A DNA stretch of 64,000 nucleotides from Brevundimonas vitisensis (GTDB lineage: Bacteria; Pseudomonadota; Alphaproteobacteria; Caulobacterales; Caulobacteraceae), in the NCBI RefSeq assembly GCF_016656965.1, contig NZ_CP067977.1, forward strand, positions 372,001 through 436,000, read 5' to 3'. Below the pieces are notes generated by a model. It was not told where the DNA came from and did not search any database. It saw only the letters and a program-made list of their open reading frames with translations. Positions 29,074 to 38,495 of the stretch are shown one piece after another; position 1 is the stretch's first letter; every line of letters starts with the position of its first letter. A program made the position numbers and the translations under genes.

Positions 29074-29879
29074 CGGTGCTGGACGATCTTGAGGTGGTGG
29101 TCCTGGGCTGCGGGTCCTCCGGCGGCGTGCCGCGTGGGGACGGGGACTGGGGCCTTTGCGATCCCGCAGAGCCACGAAACCGGCGGCTGAGATGTTCGCT
29201 GCTGGTCCGCCGTCATGGGCCCGATGGGGTCACGACCGTTGTCGTTGATACGTCGCCCGATCTGCGCCAGCAGATGCTGGCCAATGGGGTCAAGCGGATC
29301 GATGCCGTCCTCTATACCCACGACCACGCCGATCAGGCGCATGGGATCGATGATCTCAGGGTATTTGCCATGCGAGCGCGGCAGCGAATCCCGGCCTGGA
29401 TGGACGCTGCAACGCGATCGATGCTGGAGCACAGATTCCACTATATCTTCGAAAGTGTAGAGGGTTATCCGGCTCTTCTCGATGTGAACATGATCCCGCC
29501 TCACGGCGAGGACTGGAGCATTGACGGACCGGGCGGCTCTATTCCCGTGCGGACCTTCGATCAGGGTCATGGGCCGATCCGATCCGTCGGATATCGCTTC
29601 GGGCCCGTTGTCTATTCCAGCGATGTGGATGCCATGGACGACGCGGCCCTGGCCGCCGTCGAGGGGGCGCGGCTCTGGATCGTCGATGCTCTGCGCTACA
29701 CCCCCCATCCAACCCACGCCCACCTGGATCGCACCCTGGACTGGCTCCGGCGTGCGGGGCACCCGCAGGCCCTGTTGACCAATCTCCATTTGGATATGGA
29801 TTACAACACCTTGTCGGCGCTTGCTCCGGCTGGGGTCGAGGTTGCTTTCGATAATTGGTCGCGTCGCCTGAGCCTGTAG
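29070..29879 (+). CDS. MBL-fold metallohydrolase (PhnP/YycJ-like)
   Basis: The 269-residue product has GCGSSGGVPRGD near the N-terminus, VDTSPDLRQQ, the metal motif THDHADQAHGIDDLR, and later YSSDVDAMDD and THAHLDRTLDWL. The group includes cyclic phosphodiesterases and phosphoribosyl cyclic phosphate diesterases. The GTG at 29070 overlaps the tatD stop (GTGA); GTG 29076 is an alternative. This tatD-MBL pairing is usual in alphaproteobacteria. Confidence 0.88.
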   Translation: MTVLDDLEVVVLGCGSSGGVPRGDGDWGLCDPAEPRNRRLRCSLLVRRHGPDGVTTVVVDTSPDLRQQMLANGVKRIDAVLYTHDHADQAHGIDDLRVFAMRARQRIPAWMDAATRSMLEHRFHYIFESVEGYPALLDVNMIPPHGEDWSIDGPGGSIPVRTFDQGHGPIRSVGYRFGPVVYSSDVDAMDDAALAAVEGARLWIVDALRYTPHPTHAHLDRTLDWLRRAGHPQALLTNLHLDMDYNTLSALAPAGVEVAFDNWSRRLSL

Positions 29880-29933
29880 CGGAGCCTTTTCGTTGAGCGG
29901 TCGTTGCCACCTGACATCAACAGGAAGGCCACC

Positions 29934-30650
29934 ATGCCGAGCACCAAACAGCCCGCCTATGACGACCTGAAAGCCATCTTTCTGAACTGCAGCCTCAAGC
30001 GGTCCAGCGAGCCGTCGCACACCCAGCGGCTGATGGACGTGGCCGACGCGATCATGACGGCCAATGGCGTGAAGACCGAGACCTTGCGGATCGCCGACCT
30101 GGATGTTCCGCCGGGGGTTCAGCCCGACATGACGGAATGCGGCTGGCCGAGCGATGGCTGGCCCGACGTGCAGAAAAAGGTGATGGACGCCGACATCCTG
30201 GTCATCGGCACGCCGATCTGGCTGGGCGACAAGTCGTCGATCTGCACCCGGGTGATCGAACGCCTGTACGGCTATTCTGGCGAACTGAATGCCAAGGGAC
30301 AGTCCGCATACTATGGCCGGGCGGCCGGCTGCATCATCACAGGCAATGAGGATGGCATCAAACATGTTGCCATGAACCTGCTGTATTCCTTGCAGCATCT
30401 TGGCTACGTCATTCCGCCGCAGGCGGATGCGGGCTGGATCGGCGAAGCGGGTCCGGGGCCATCCTATGGCGACGACGGCGAAGGCCTCGACAACGACTTC
30501 ACCCAGCGGAACACGACCTTCATGGCCTGGAACCTGATGCACATGGCCAGGATGCTGAAGGATGCAGGCGGCATTCCCTCATATGGAAATCAACGCACTG
30601 CCTGGGACAAGGGCGAACGTTTCGACCATCCAAACCCGGAATACCGCTGA
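29934..30650 (+). CDS. NADPH-dependent FMN reductase/flavodoxin-fold protein
   Basis: Predicted cytoplasmic flavoprotein of 238 residues. AIFLNCSLKRSSEPSHTQRL supplies the FMN phosphate loop, and the ADILVIGTPIWLGDKSS segment the second flavin contact. CIITGNEDG and NLLYSLQHLGY complete the fold. The ATG at 29934 has AGGAAGG; an upstream in-frame ATG at 29904 lacks one. Electron acceptor is unknown (quinone, nitro compound or flavin). Confidence 0.86.
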   Translation: MPSTKQPAYDDLKAIFLNCSLKRSSEPSHTQRLMDVADAIMTANGVKTETLRIADLDVPPGVQPDMTECGWPSDGWPDVQKKVMDADILVIGTPIWLGDKSSICTRVIERLYGYSGELNAKGQSAYYGRAAGCIITGNEDGIKHVAMNLLYSLQHLGYVIPPQADAGWIGEAGPGPSYGDDGEGLDNDFTQRNTTFMAWNLMHMARMLKDAGGIPSYGNQRTAWDKGERFDHPNPEYR

Positions 30651-30700
30651 GCCGCCAGCCGTCGTTTCGCATAATATGTCTTAGGCGACTTCTAAATGCG

Positions 30701-30731
30701 GAAAGAAAGCGGGGCCCGATCGGACCCCGCT
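30701..30731 (-). terminator. Terminator downstream of the LVIVD gene
   Basis: AGCGGGGCCC and GGACCCCGCT form a long near-perfect stem around GATC. On the minus strand TTTCTTT follows. It lies 14 bases after the stop of the LVIVD-repeat gene. Confidence 0.8.
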
Positions 30732-30744
30732 CCCTTCGTATTGG

Positions 30745-32589
30745 CTATGCGCCGGCCCGCTCCAGCACGCCTGCCAGGGCCAGCATGCGGCGTGCATCGA
30801 TGGCCGTAACGCCTTGCGCCGCCGCAGCGGCCTTGACCCGCTCGGCCAGACCGGTCGCGGCATCGGCCGAGCCGCCCCGCCATTGGTCGACACCGCTGCG
30901 GATCTCCTGAGCAAAGGCCGCGTCGATCCCGCCTGACCGGGTCAGCTGATCCACATAGGCCGTCGCCACGTCCGGCGTGTCGGCCCAGACAATCCGGGTC
31001 TGGGTCTGCGGATTGATCACGTCCAGCTGAACGCTTTCGGCAGCCGCGATCTCGGCGGCCGACAGATGGTCGCTGGGCACCAGACGCAGGACGTCCAGAC
31101 CGCGTGCGATCTCGCTGGAATAGATGCGGCCGTTCAGCCAGTAGGCCGACCACGACCCGCCGATCGTCAGCTTGTCGGCGTTCAGCGCACCACGGTCGAA
31201 ATAGGCGATCTCGACCGGCCGCGCTGGATCGGTGAAGTCCATGACCGACAGACCGCCCTGATACCAGGCCTGGATCATCAGATCACGGCCAGGCACGGGG
31301 ATCAGATTGCCGTTGTGGGCGACGCAGTTCTCGGTCGCACCCTGGACGCCGGGCAGTTTGAAGAAGTTGCGTCCGACCAGGCGGCCGTTGGTCACCGTGG
31401 CAATCAGGTTGGCGCCCCAGGTGGCCGGGTCGTTGGCGGTGCAATGGGCCCCGCCCCCACCGCCCCACTCGTCGGTGAACACGATCTTGTCGCCCGTGTT
31501 GTCGAAGGTGGCCGAGTGCCAATACGCCATGTCGGGATCGAACATGTCGGACACGCGCTGCGGGTTCTCCGGGTCGGAGATGTCCAGCAGGATCCCGTTG
31601 CCGCTGCAGGCCCCCGCCGCCCGGTTGATTTCCGGGAAGACGGTGATGTCGTGGCAGTGGTTGGTCGGCGCCGTTTCCTGGCTGGCCACGCCCATGCGAC
31701 CGCCGGTCCACAGCCCCGCGACACGTCCCGTATCGCGATCGGCAAAGATGCGCGGACGGTTCACGATGGCGGCGTCCTGGGGCCGGGTCAGGTCGACCTT
31801 GATGACGTCGATCGAGAACAGGGCCGTTTCCGGGTTGCGGGTCGGCTGGCCGTCCGAGCAGATCGACAGCTCGCCCGTCTTGCGAACGTTCGCAGCGCCG
31901 GAGTTGTAGATGTAGAGGATGTTCGGATCGGTCGGATGCGGCACCTGGGTATGGGTGTGGGAGCCCCGGCAGGTCTGGATGGCCGCGACCTGCTGCGGCG
32001 CGCTCATGTCGCTGATGTCGAAGATGCGGATGCCGCGGAAGCGTTCCGCATTGATCTGGCCATCGGCCCCCGAAGACCCGCAGTCCAGACGGCCGCGGTT
32101 CTCCTCGACCGACATGAACAGCAGATTGCCGTGGACCGACAGATCCCCCTGCCCGCCCGGACAGACGACCGACATCACCAGCTGCGGGGCACCGTCACCG
32201 CTGACGTCGTAGGCATTGAAGCCATGAAAGCTGCCGACGAACAGTTTGCCGTCGGCCATGGCCATGTCCGTATTGGCCAGGGCCAGCGGGCTGAACCGGT
32301 TGGGATCAGAGCGCATCCGCTCCATCATGGCGTTGGCCTCTTCCTGGGTTTCGGGCACCACGAAGATGGTCTCGGGGTCATAGAAGCCCGGAGGCGCGCG
32401 CATCGCGTGCTCCAGCACCATTCCGGATATGGCCTGTCCCGCGTCGGCGACGCCGGCGCTCAGGGTCGCGCGCTCATCGACGCGTACGCTGGGCGGTTGG
32501 ACCGCAGTATTCTGGGCGTGAACCGCAGTGGAGGCGGCCAGCACCGCCAGGGCGGCGGCGGAAGACAACAGGGCATTGCGAACGAACAT
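30745..32589 (-). CDS. Exported LVIVD-repeat beta-propeller protein
   Basis: The 614-residue product has a signal peptide ([26 protein letters not shown]) and repeated LVIVD-like blades such as FVGSFHGFNAYDVSG, GIRIFDISDMSAPQQVAAIQ and LSVMDFTDPARPVEIAYFD. Conserved His and Cys residues occur in the blades (CRGSHTHTQVPH, NHCHDITVF, ENCVAHNG). It is probably periplasmic or surface-exposed. The upstream DUF305 gene ends 19 bases before it, so they form an operon. LVIVD proteins have no established biochemical role; some are suggested to be lectins or metal-linked surface proteins. The open frame above 32589 is not used because the signal peptide fixes the start. Confidence 0.87.
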   Translation of the reverse strand: MFVRNALLSSAAALAVLAASTAVHAQNTAVQPPSVRVDERATLSAGVADAGQAISGMVLEHAMRAPPGFYDPETIFVVPETQEEANAMMERMRSDPNRFSPLALANTDMAMADGKLFVGSFHGFNAYDVSGDGAPQLVMSVVCPGGQGDLSVHGNLLFMSVEENRGRLDCGSSGADGQINAERFRGIRIFDISDMSAPQQVAAIQTCRGSHTHTQVPHPTDPNILYIYNSGAANVRKTGELSICSDGQPTRNPETALFSIDVIKVDLTRPQDAAIVNRPRIFADRDTGRVAGLWTGGRMGVASQETAPTNHCHDITVFPEINRAAGACSGNGILLDISDPENPQRVSDMFDPDMAYWHSATFDNTGDKIVFTDEWGGGGGAHCTANDPATWGANLIATVTNGRLVGRNFFKLPGVQGATENCVAHNGNLIPVPGRDLMIQAWYQGGLSVMDFTDPARPVEIAYFDRGALNADKLTIGGSWSAYWLNGRIYSSEIARGLDVLRLVPSDHLSAAEIAAAESVQLDVINPQTQTRIVWADTPDVATAYVDQLTRSGGIDAAFAQEIRSGVDQWRGGSADAATGLAERVKAAAAAQGVTAIDARRMLALAGVLERAGA

Positions 32590-32608
32590 GGCCGCTCCTC
32601 GGCTAGAG

Positions 32609-33349
32609 TCAGGACGGGGGTGAAAGATCGGAAAGCACGGATTGCATCCGCAGTATCTCGGCCGACTGATCGGCCACGACGGAGGCGGCAAAGCCGGACA
32701 GCACCGGATCATTGGCGGAATCGGGCTGGCTCATCAGGTCGTCGACCATGTCGAGCGCGCCGCGGTGATGCTGGATCATGCCTTCCAGGAACAGCCGGTC
32801 GAACTCGGCTCCATTGGCGGCGGCTAGGGTGCGCATCTGGGCCGGCGACAGCATTCCTGGCATCAGGGGGCGGTCATCGGTCATCGCGTGACCGGCCATG
32901 TCGTGTCCCGCCATGTCGTGCCCGGCATGGGCCCCGTGCGCCGCATGATCTCCAGACCCCATGCCACTCATTTCAAGCGGCTGACCACGCACCGTCAGCC
33001 ATTCGCGCATCAGCGCCATCTCGGCCTCCTGGCTGAGCGCGATGCGGCGACCGAGGGCCTGGACGACAGGCGAGGCACCGCGCGTTTCCAGCAGGGCCAC
33101 CATCTCGACCGCCTGGGCGTGGTGCACGATCATGTGCTGCATGAAGCGGACATCCCCCTCGGTGAAGGTGGTCCGTCCCATGGATACGGCCTCGGCCGCA
33201 GTCAGGGTGCGTGTCGGCTGGCCCGGCGCGCCAGGCTGGAAGATCGGCGGCGATGCCGGATCGGACGCCGCAGGATCCTGGGAAAACAGGCTCAGGGCCC
33301 CGACGACCATGCCCAACAGATGCGGCAACCCGAAACCCCCAAACAACAC
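32609..33349 (-). CDS. DUF305 protein with duplicated His motifs and a His/Met-rich linker
   Basis: Exported protein of about 246 residues. Two DUF305 halves carry related motifs, FMQHMIVHHAQAVEMVALLE and LEGMIQHHRGALDMVDDLM. The linker between them is rich in Gly, His and Met (GMGSGDHAAHGAHAGHDMAG, then GHDMAGHAMTDD), which suggests copper or other soft-metal binding. The start is uncertain: GTG 33349 gives a short hydrophobic leader, ATG 33310 a shorter one. It lies directly upstream of the LVIVD gene. DUF305 is a ferritin-like helical fold often linked to copper tolerance; the role here is inferred. Confidence 0.85.
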   Translation of the reverse strand: MLFGGFGLPHLLGMVVGALSLFSQDPAASDPASPPIFQPGAPGQPTRTLTAAEAVSMGRTTFTEGDVRFMQHMIVHHAQAVEMVALLETRGASPVVQALGRRIALSQEAEMALMREWLTVRGQPLEMSGMGSGDHAAHGAHAGHDMAGHDMAGHAMTDDRPLMPGMLSPAQMRTLAAANGAEFDRLFLEGMIQHHRGALDMVDDLMSQPDSANDPVLSGFAASVVADQSAEILRMQSVLSDLSPPS

Positions 33350-33424
33350 TCGGCGCAGACTAGGGCCGGTGTTGCCGTGCGGGCAAGCGCGAACGGATGT
33401 CTAATCGGTAATGTTGGCGGCGCG

Positions 33425-34837
33425 TCAGATGTGCAGGACCCGGCCGTAAGCGTCCAGTTGCGCCTCGTGCATGGCCTCGGACATGGTCGGGTGGGGATAG
33501 ACGATGCCGTGCATGTCTTCCTCGGTCGCCTCCATGGTGATGGCGGTGACATAGCCCTGGATCATCTCGGTGACCTCGTGACCGATCATGTGGGCCCCGA
33601 TCAGGGCCCCGGTCTTGGCGTCGAAGATGGTCTTGACGAAGCCCTCGGTCTCGCCCGCTGCCACGGCCTTGCCGTTCACACGGAAGGGGAAGCGACCGAC
33701 CTTGATCTCTCGGCCCTGGGCCTTGGCCGCCTGTTCGGTCAGGCCGACAGAGGCCACCTGCGGCTGGGTATAGGTGCAGCCGGCGATGGGCGAATGCACG
33801 TTCGGCGTCTTGAAGGCGGCGATGTGCTCGGCTGCATGGATGCCTTCGTGCGAGGCCTTGTGCGCCAGCCAAGGGGCCCCGGCGCAGTCGCCGATGGCGT
33901 ACAGACCCTTCACATTGGTCTGGCAATGGCCGTCGATGGTGATGTGGCCCCGGTCCATGGCGACGCCCAGCGCCTCCAGTCCGATTCCGTCCGTATTGGC
34001 GGTGATGCCGACGGCAGAGATGCAGACCTCGGCCTCCAGCGTCTCGGCCTTGCCGCCGACCTCGACGGCGACCTGGACCCCCTGCCCCGCCTTAGAGACC
34101 TTGGTGACCTTGGCCCCGACGCGGAACTTGATGCCGCGCTTCTCAAAGGCCTTCTGGGCGGCCTTGGACACCTCTTCGTCCTCGACCGGCATGATGCGGT
34201 CGACGGCCTCCACGACCGTCACCTCGCTGCCCAGGGCGCGATAGAAGCTGGCGAACTCCAGACCGATGGCTCCGGAGCCGATCACGACAAAGCTCTTGGG
34301 CAGGCGTTTGGGCGACAGGGCCTCGCGATAGGCCCAGATCTTGTCCCCGTCTGCTTCCAGTCCGATCTGCGGCAGGGTGCGGGCGCGGGCACCGACGGCC
34401 AGCATGACGGCCTTGGCCTCGATCGTGCGTGATCCACCGGCCTTCAGATCGACGATGACCTTGGGCGCAGCGGTGCCCTTTTCCAGCCGAGCCGAGCCCT
34501 CGACGACCTCGACCTTGTGCTTCTTCATCAGAAAGGCGATGCCCTTGCTCATGGTCGCGGCCACACCGCGCGAACGGGCGATGATGGCCTCGAAGTCGAA
34601 CGACGCGCCGGTGGCCGACAGCCCGTATTCCTTCAGGTGGCTCAGGCTCTCGAACTTCTCGCCAGACTTCAGCAGGGCCTTGGTGGGAATGCAGCCCCAG
34701 TTCAGGCAGATGCCGCCCAGGCTCTCGCGCTCGACGATCGCGACCTTCTGGCCCAGCTGGCTGGCACGGATCGCCGCGACATAGCCGCCGGGGCCCGAAC
34801 CGATGATGACGAGGTCGATTTCAGCGGCAGCGGCCAT
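33425..34837 (-). CDS. lpdA: Dihydrolipoyl dehydrogenase (E3)
   Basis: FAD disulfide oxidoreductase of 470 residues that reoxidises the lipoyl group of the pyruvate dehydrogenase complex with NAD+. FAD motif GSGPGGYVAAIRA, redox-active GGICLNWGCIPTKAL, NAD motif GSGAIGLEFASFY, and the C-terminal His-Glu region HPTMSEAMHEA. It is the last gene of the PDH operon and starts one base after the glutathione peroxidase stop. Confidence 0.96.
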   Translation of the reverse strand: MAAAAEIDLVIIGSGPGGYVAAIRASQLGQKVAIVERESLGGICLNWGCIPTKALLKSGEKFESLSHLKEYGLSATGASFDFEAIIARSRGVAATMSKGIAFLMKKHKVEVVEGSARLEKGTAAPKVIVDLKAGGSRTIEAKAVMLAVGARARTLPQIGLEADGDKIWAYREALSPKRLPKSFVVIGSGAIGLEFASFYRALGSEVTVVEAVDRIMPVEDEEVSKAAQKAFEKRGIKFRVGAKVTKVSKAGQGVQVAVEVGGKAETLEAEVCISAVGITANTDGIGLEALGVAMDRGHITIDGHCQTNVKGLYAIGDCAGAPWLAHKASHEGIHAAEHIAAFKTPNVHSPIAGCTYTQPQVASVGLTEQAAKAQGREIKVGRFPFRVNGKAVAAGETEGFVKTIFDAKTGALIGAHMIGHEVTEMIQGYVTAITMEATEEDMHGIVYPHPTMSEAMHEAQLDAYGRVLHI

Positions 34838-34838
34838 A

Positions 34839-35318
34839 TCAGATCAGCTTTTCGATGTCGGCCTTGATGGCCTCGGGTTCGACCTGGGGAGCGTAGCGGG
34901 CGACCACCTGCCCCTCCTTGTCGGTCAGGAATTTGGTGAAGTTCCACTTGACGTCGCGGGTGCCCAGAAAGCCCTTCTTCTGGGACGTCAGCCAGTCATA
35001 GAGCGGGTGGCGGTGCGGGCCGTTGACCTCGATCTTGTCGAACATCGGAAACCGGACACCGTAGGTGCTTGAGCAGAAGCTGGCGATTTCGGCGGCCTTG
35101 CCCGGCTCCTGCGCGCCGAATTGATTGCAGGGAAAGCCCAGCACCTGGAAAGGCTTATCCGCAAACTCTTCGTGCAGAAGTTCAAGGCCGGCGAACTGAC
35201 CGGTAAAGCCGCATTTGGACGCGGTATTCACGATCAGCAGGGCCTGACCGCGATAGGCGTCCAGCGGCTGTTCGCGTCCGTCGATGGCCGTTGCCGTGAA
35301 ATCATAGACGGAGGTCAC
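34839..35318 (-). CDS. Glutathione peroxidase (Cys type)
   Basis: Thiol peroxidase of 159 residues. The tetrad motifs are NTASKCGFTGQ (peroxidatic Cys at the selenocysteine position), GFPCNQFGAQEPG and KWNFTKFL. A second Cys in FPCNQF is typical of thioredoxin-dependent members. It lies between pdhC and lpdA with gaps of 9 and 1 bases, so it is co-transcribed with the PDH complex genes. Probable role: reducing peroxides in the cytoplasm. Confidence 0.93.
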   Translation of the reverse strand: MTSVYDFTATAIDGREQPLDAYRGQALLIVNTASKCGFTGQFAGLELLHEEFADKPFQVLGFPCNQFGAQEPGKAAEIASFCSSTYGVRFPMFDKIEVNGPHRHPLYDWLTSQKKGFLGTRDVKWNFTKFLTDKEGQVVARYAPQVEPEAIKADIEKLI

Positions 35319-35327
35319 AGGCGGCTC

Positions 35328-36638
35328 CTACGCCAGCATCGTCACGGGATCTTCGATCAAGGGCTTAAAGGCTTGCAGGAAACGAGCGCCGGTCGCGCCG
35401 TCCACGACCCGGTGATCGCAGGTGACGGTAACGGTCATCACCGTCGCCACCGCCAGCTGGCCGTTCTTGACCACAGGCCGCTGCTCACCCGCGCCCACGC
35501 TCATGATCGCGCCCTGAGGCTCGTTGATGATCGAGGAGAAGGACTTGATGCCGAACATGCCCAGGTTGGACACGCTGAAGGTGCCGCCCTGGAACTCCTC
35601 GGGCTTCAACTTGCGCTCGCGCGCCCGCTTGGCCAGATCCTTGGACTCGGTGGCAATCTGCGACAGCGACTTGGTTTCCGCCTTGCGGATGATCGGCGTG
35701 ATCAGGCCGCCGTCGATCGCCACGGCCATGGCGATGTCGGCGTTGTGATGCAGGGCGATCCCTTCGGGCGTATAGCTCGCATTGGCTTCCGGCACGGCCT
35801 TCAGCGCCATGGCGGCGGCCTTGATGACGAAGTCGTTGACCGAGACCTTCACGCCCGACTTCTCGAGCAGGGCGTTGACCCGCGCACGGGCCGCCAGCAG
35901 GGCATCGATCTCGACGTCGATGAACAGCGGGAAATGCGGCACCTGCTGAATGCTGTCGACCATGCGGCGGGCGATCGCCTTGCGCATGCCGTCCAGCGGG
36001 ATCAGGTCGTAGCTGCCGTCCGGAATGCCCATCTGGGCCAAGGACTGGACGGGACGGGTGGCAGCGGGCGCGGCTGCCGGTGTCGCGGCGGCAGGCTTGG
36101 CCGAACCGGCGGTGGCCCCTTCCAGGTCGCGCTTGACGATCCGGCCGTGCGGGCCGGTGCCCTTGATCGTGGACAGGTCGATATTGGCCTGGGCGGCGAG
36201 ACGACGCGCCAGCGGCGAGGCAAAGAGGCGGCCGCCCTTATCTCCCCCCTTTGCGGAGACAGGCTGCGACGCAGCCGAGGGGGGTGTGTTCGGCGCGGGG
36301 GCGGACTTGCCCTCCTCTGGACGCTCCGCGTCCTGTCTGCCCCCAGAGGGGGGAGAGACCGTGGCAGGGCTCGAGGGCGGTGCCTTGGCAGAAGCTCCCT
36401 CCTCTCCCGCCACGCGGGCGATCGGGGTGTTGACCTTCACGCCCTCGGAGCCTTCGGCCACCAGGATCTCCAGGACCTCGCCCTCGTCCACGGCCTCGAC
36501 CTCCATCGTGGCCTTGTCGGTCTCGATCTCGGCGATCACGTCGCCGGCCTTGACGACATCGCCGACCTTGACGTGCCATTTGGCCAGGACGCCCTCTTCC
36601 ATCGTCGGCGACAGGGCGGGCATGAGGATGTCGGTCAT
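35328..36638 (-). CDS. pdhC: Dihydrolipoamide acetyltransferase (PDH E2)
   Basis: Core subunit of 436 residues. The lipoyl domain has [16 protein letters not shown] near Lys43, then an Ala/Pro linker (about 80-140), then the E1/E3-binding domain ([20 protein letters not shown]). The catalytic domain has [14 protein letters not shown] near the C-terminus. The linker contains two palindromic DNA repeats read in frame (36244-36284 and 36311-36353). It follows the VOC gene by 4 bases and precedes gpx by 9. Confidence 0.96.
   Translation of the reverse strand: MTDILMPALSPTMEEGVLAKWHVKVGDVVKAGDVIAEIETDKATMEVEAVDEGEVLEILVAEGSEGVKVNTPIARVAGEEGASAKAPPSSPATVSPPSGGRQDAERPEEGKSAPAPNTPPSAASQPVSAKGGDKGGRLFASPLARRLAAQANIDLSTIKGTGPHGRIVKRDLEGATAGSAKPAAATPAAAPAATRPVQSLAQMGIPDGSYDLIPLDGMRKAIARRMVDSIQQVPHFPLFIDVEIDALLAARARVNALLEKSGVKVSVNDFVIKAAAMALKAVPEANASYTPEGIALHHNADIAMAVAIDGGLITPIIRKAETKSLSQIATESKDLAKRARERKLKPEEFQGGTFSVSNLGMFGIKSFSSIINEPQGAIMSVGAGEQRPVVKNGQLAVATVMTVTVTCDHRVVDGATGARFLQAFKPLIEDPVTMLA
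36244..36284. repeat. Palindromic repeat A inside pdhC
   Basis: Outer arms CCCCCCT (36244-36250) and AGGGGGG (36278-36284) enclose an inner hairpin GGCTGCG-A-CGCAGCC (36262-36276). It is read in frame as part of the pdhC linker. The design resembles dispersed palindromic repeats normally found between genes in Caulobacterales-type genomes. Confidence 0.65.
36311..36353. repeat. Palindromic repeat B inside pdhC, inverted to repeat A
   Basis: Outer arms CCTCCTCTGG (36311-36320) and CCAGAGGGGG (36343-36352) have one mismatch. The inner hairpin is GGACGC-TCC-GCGTCC (36319-36333). CTGTCT follows the inner hairpin here and, in the opposite orientation, in repeat A, suggesting two members of one repeat family facing each other. 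Confidence 0.6.
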
Positions 36639-36642
36639 GGGC

Positions 36643-37077
36643 TCAGGCCTCGATCGTCTGATAGGTGAGTTCGAACTTAAGACCGTCCGGATCGGCGAAG
36701 AAGACGGCGTAGTAACCGGGGCCGTACTGCGGATAGGCCTTAGGGGCGTCTAGAACGGGGATGCTCCATCCGATCAGCTTGTCGTGAAAGGCATCCACGT
36801 CGGCGGGACTGTCGGCCCAGAAAGCGAAGTGATGAAAGCCCGGCCGGTACCGGTCATAGGGGCCGTCATGGCTGCGTTCGGCTTGACTCAGGCTTATGGC
36901 GGACACGGCTGCGGCATTGAACCAGACGGTGAACTGGCCGGGATGCTCCTCGACCTTTTCATAGCCGAGCTCGGTCAGGACAGGCGTGTAGAAGGCCGCC
37001 TCACAGGCTGCGAGGTCCGACACGCTGAGCGTCAGGTGATTGACGGCCCCGCGCGCGCCTTTCAGCACATTGGCCAT
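36643..37077 (-). CDS. VOC (glyoxalase-fold) family protein
   Basis: Cytoplasmic protein of 144 residues with two beta-alpha-beta-beta-beta modules: [20 protein letters not shown] and [19 protein letters not shown], ending [16 protein letters not shown]. Putative metal ligands are His14, His81 (approximate), and the terminal Glu, as in glyoxalase/bleomycin-resistance-type proteins. It lies between pdhB (ATGA overlap) and pdhC (4-base gap), which suggests it detoxifies a by-product of the pyruvate pathway, such as methylglyoxal; this is inference. Confidence 0.88.
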   Translation of the reverse strand: MANVLKGARGAVNHLTLSVSDLAACEAAFYTPVLTELGYEKVEEHPGQFTVWFNAAAVSAISLSQAERSHDGPYDRYRPGFHHFAFWADSPADVDAFHDKLIGWSIPVLDAPKAYPQYGPGYYAVFFADPDGLKFELTYQTIEA

Positions 37078-38492
37078 CAGGCGACGACCGCCTTCACGGC
37101 CGCCACGATCTTGTCGACGCCGGGCAGGGACAGGGCTTCCAGATTGGCGGCATAGGGCAGAGGCACGTCTTCCTGGTGCACGCGGAGCGGCGGGGCATCC
37201 AGATAGTCGAAGGCATGCTCGATGACGCGGGCCACGACCTCGGCGCCGACGCCCATGGGGCCCCAGCCTTCCTCGGCCGAGACCAGACGGCTGGTCTTCT
37301 TGACGCTTTCGACGATCGTCTCGTGGTCCAGCGGTCGCAGGGTCCGCAGATCGACGACCTCGGCAGAGATCCCTTCCTGCTCCAGCTTCTCGGCGGCCTG
37401 AAGGGCGAAGCCGACCATGCGGCTGTGGGCCGTGATGGTGACGTCGGTGCCCTCGCGGCGGACCTTGGCCTTGCCGATCGGCAGGACATAGTCCTCGACC
37501 TCGGGCACATCGAACTCCAGGCCGTACATCATCTCATGTTCGAGGAAGACGACCGGGTTCGGATCTCGGATGGCGGCTTTCAGCAGACCCTTGGCATCGG
37601 CGGCGTCATAGGGGGCAATGACTTTCAGACCCGGCACTTGGGCGTACCAGGCCGAATAGTCCTGACTGTGCTGGGCGGCCACGCGGCTGGCGGCACCGTT
37701 CGGGCCGCGGAACACGATGGGCGCCCGGATCTGACCGCCCGACATATACAGGGTCTTGGCCGCCGAATTGATGATGTGGTCGATGGCCTGCATGGCGAAG
37801 TTAAACGTCATGAACTCGACGATCGGCTTCAGGCCCGACATGGCCGCCCCGACACCCAGGCCGGCAAAGCCGTGCTCGGTGATCGGCGTGTCGACGACCC
37901 GCTTGGCTCCGAACTCCTGCAGCAGCTCGCGGCTGACCTTATAGGCCCCCTGATACTGGGCCACTTCCTCGCCGATCAGGAAGACGGCCTCGTCCCGGCG
38001 CATCTCTTCAGCCATGGCGTCGCGCAGGGCGTCGCGGATGGTCGTCTTGACCAGCTTGGCGTCGGCGGGGATTTCCGGATCGCGCAACTCGACCTTGGGC
38101 CCGGCGACCTGGGTCGAGGCCTTCTCGGGGTCGCCGGTCTTGCCCTCGGCAGCAGCCGCGGTCTCCGAAGTCGCCGTATTCCCGGTCGTCGCCGAAGTCG
38201 CTGCTGCACTGTCTCCGGATTCCCCGGATTTCGTCGTCGAATTCGCCGCGCCGTCCTCACCCGCCAGGCGGGCGATCGGGGTGTTGACCTTCACGCCCTC
38301 GGACCCTTCAGCGACGAGGATTTCAAGCACCTCGCCCTCGTCGACGGCCTCGACCTCCATGGTCGCCTTGTCGGTCTCGATCTCGGCGATGACGTCCCCG
38401 GCCTTGACCGTGTCGCCCGCCTTGATGTGCCATTTGGTCAGCGTGCCCTCTTCCATCGTGGGGGACAGCGCCGGCATCAGGATGTCGGTCAA
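37077..38492 (-). CDS. pdhB: Pyruvate dehydrogenase E1 beta with N-terminal lipoyl domain
   Basis: The 471-residue product has a lipoyl domain (residues 1-80, [15 protein letters not shown] with the lipoyl-Lys) that is nearly identical to that of pdhC. An Ala/Thr/Gly/Ser linker (about 85-135) follows, then the transketolase-type E1 beta domain ([34 protein letters not shown], and [15 protein letters not shown]). The start is TTG 38492, supported by GGAGG overlapping the pdhA stop; the next Met is inside the lipoyl domain. Lipoylated E1 beta is known in several alphaproteobacteria. Confidence 0.95.
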   Translation of the reverse strand: MTDILMPALSPTMEEGTLTKWHIKAGDTVKAGDVIAEIETDKATMEVEAVDEGEVLEILVAEGSEGVKVNTPIARLAGEDGAANSTTKSGESGDSAAATSATTGNTATSETAAAAEGKTGDPEKASTQVAGPKVELRDPEIPADAKLVKTTIRDALRDAMAEEMRRDEAVFLIGEEVAQYQGAYKVSRELLQEFGAKRVVDTPITEHGFAGLGVGAAMSGLKPIVEFMTFNFAMQAIDHIINSAAKTLYMSGGQIRAPIVFRGPNGAASRVAAQHSQDYSAWYAQVPGLKVIAPYDAADAKGLLKAAIRDPNPVVFLEHEMMYGLEFDVPEVEDYVLPIGKAKVRREGTDVTITAHSRMVGFALQAAEKLEQEGISAEVVDLRTLRPLDHETIVESVKKTSRLVSAEEGWGPMGVGAEVVARVIEHAFDYLDAPPLRVHQEDVPLPYAANLEALSLPGVDKIVAAVKAVVA

Positions 38493-38495
38493 AGC

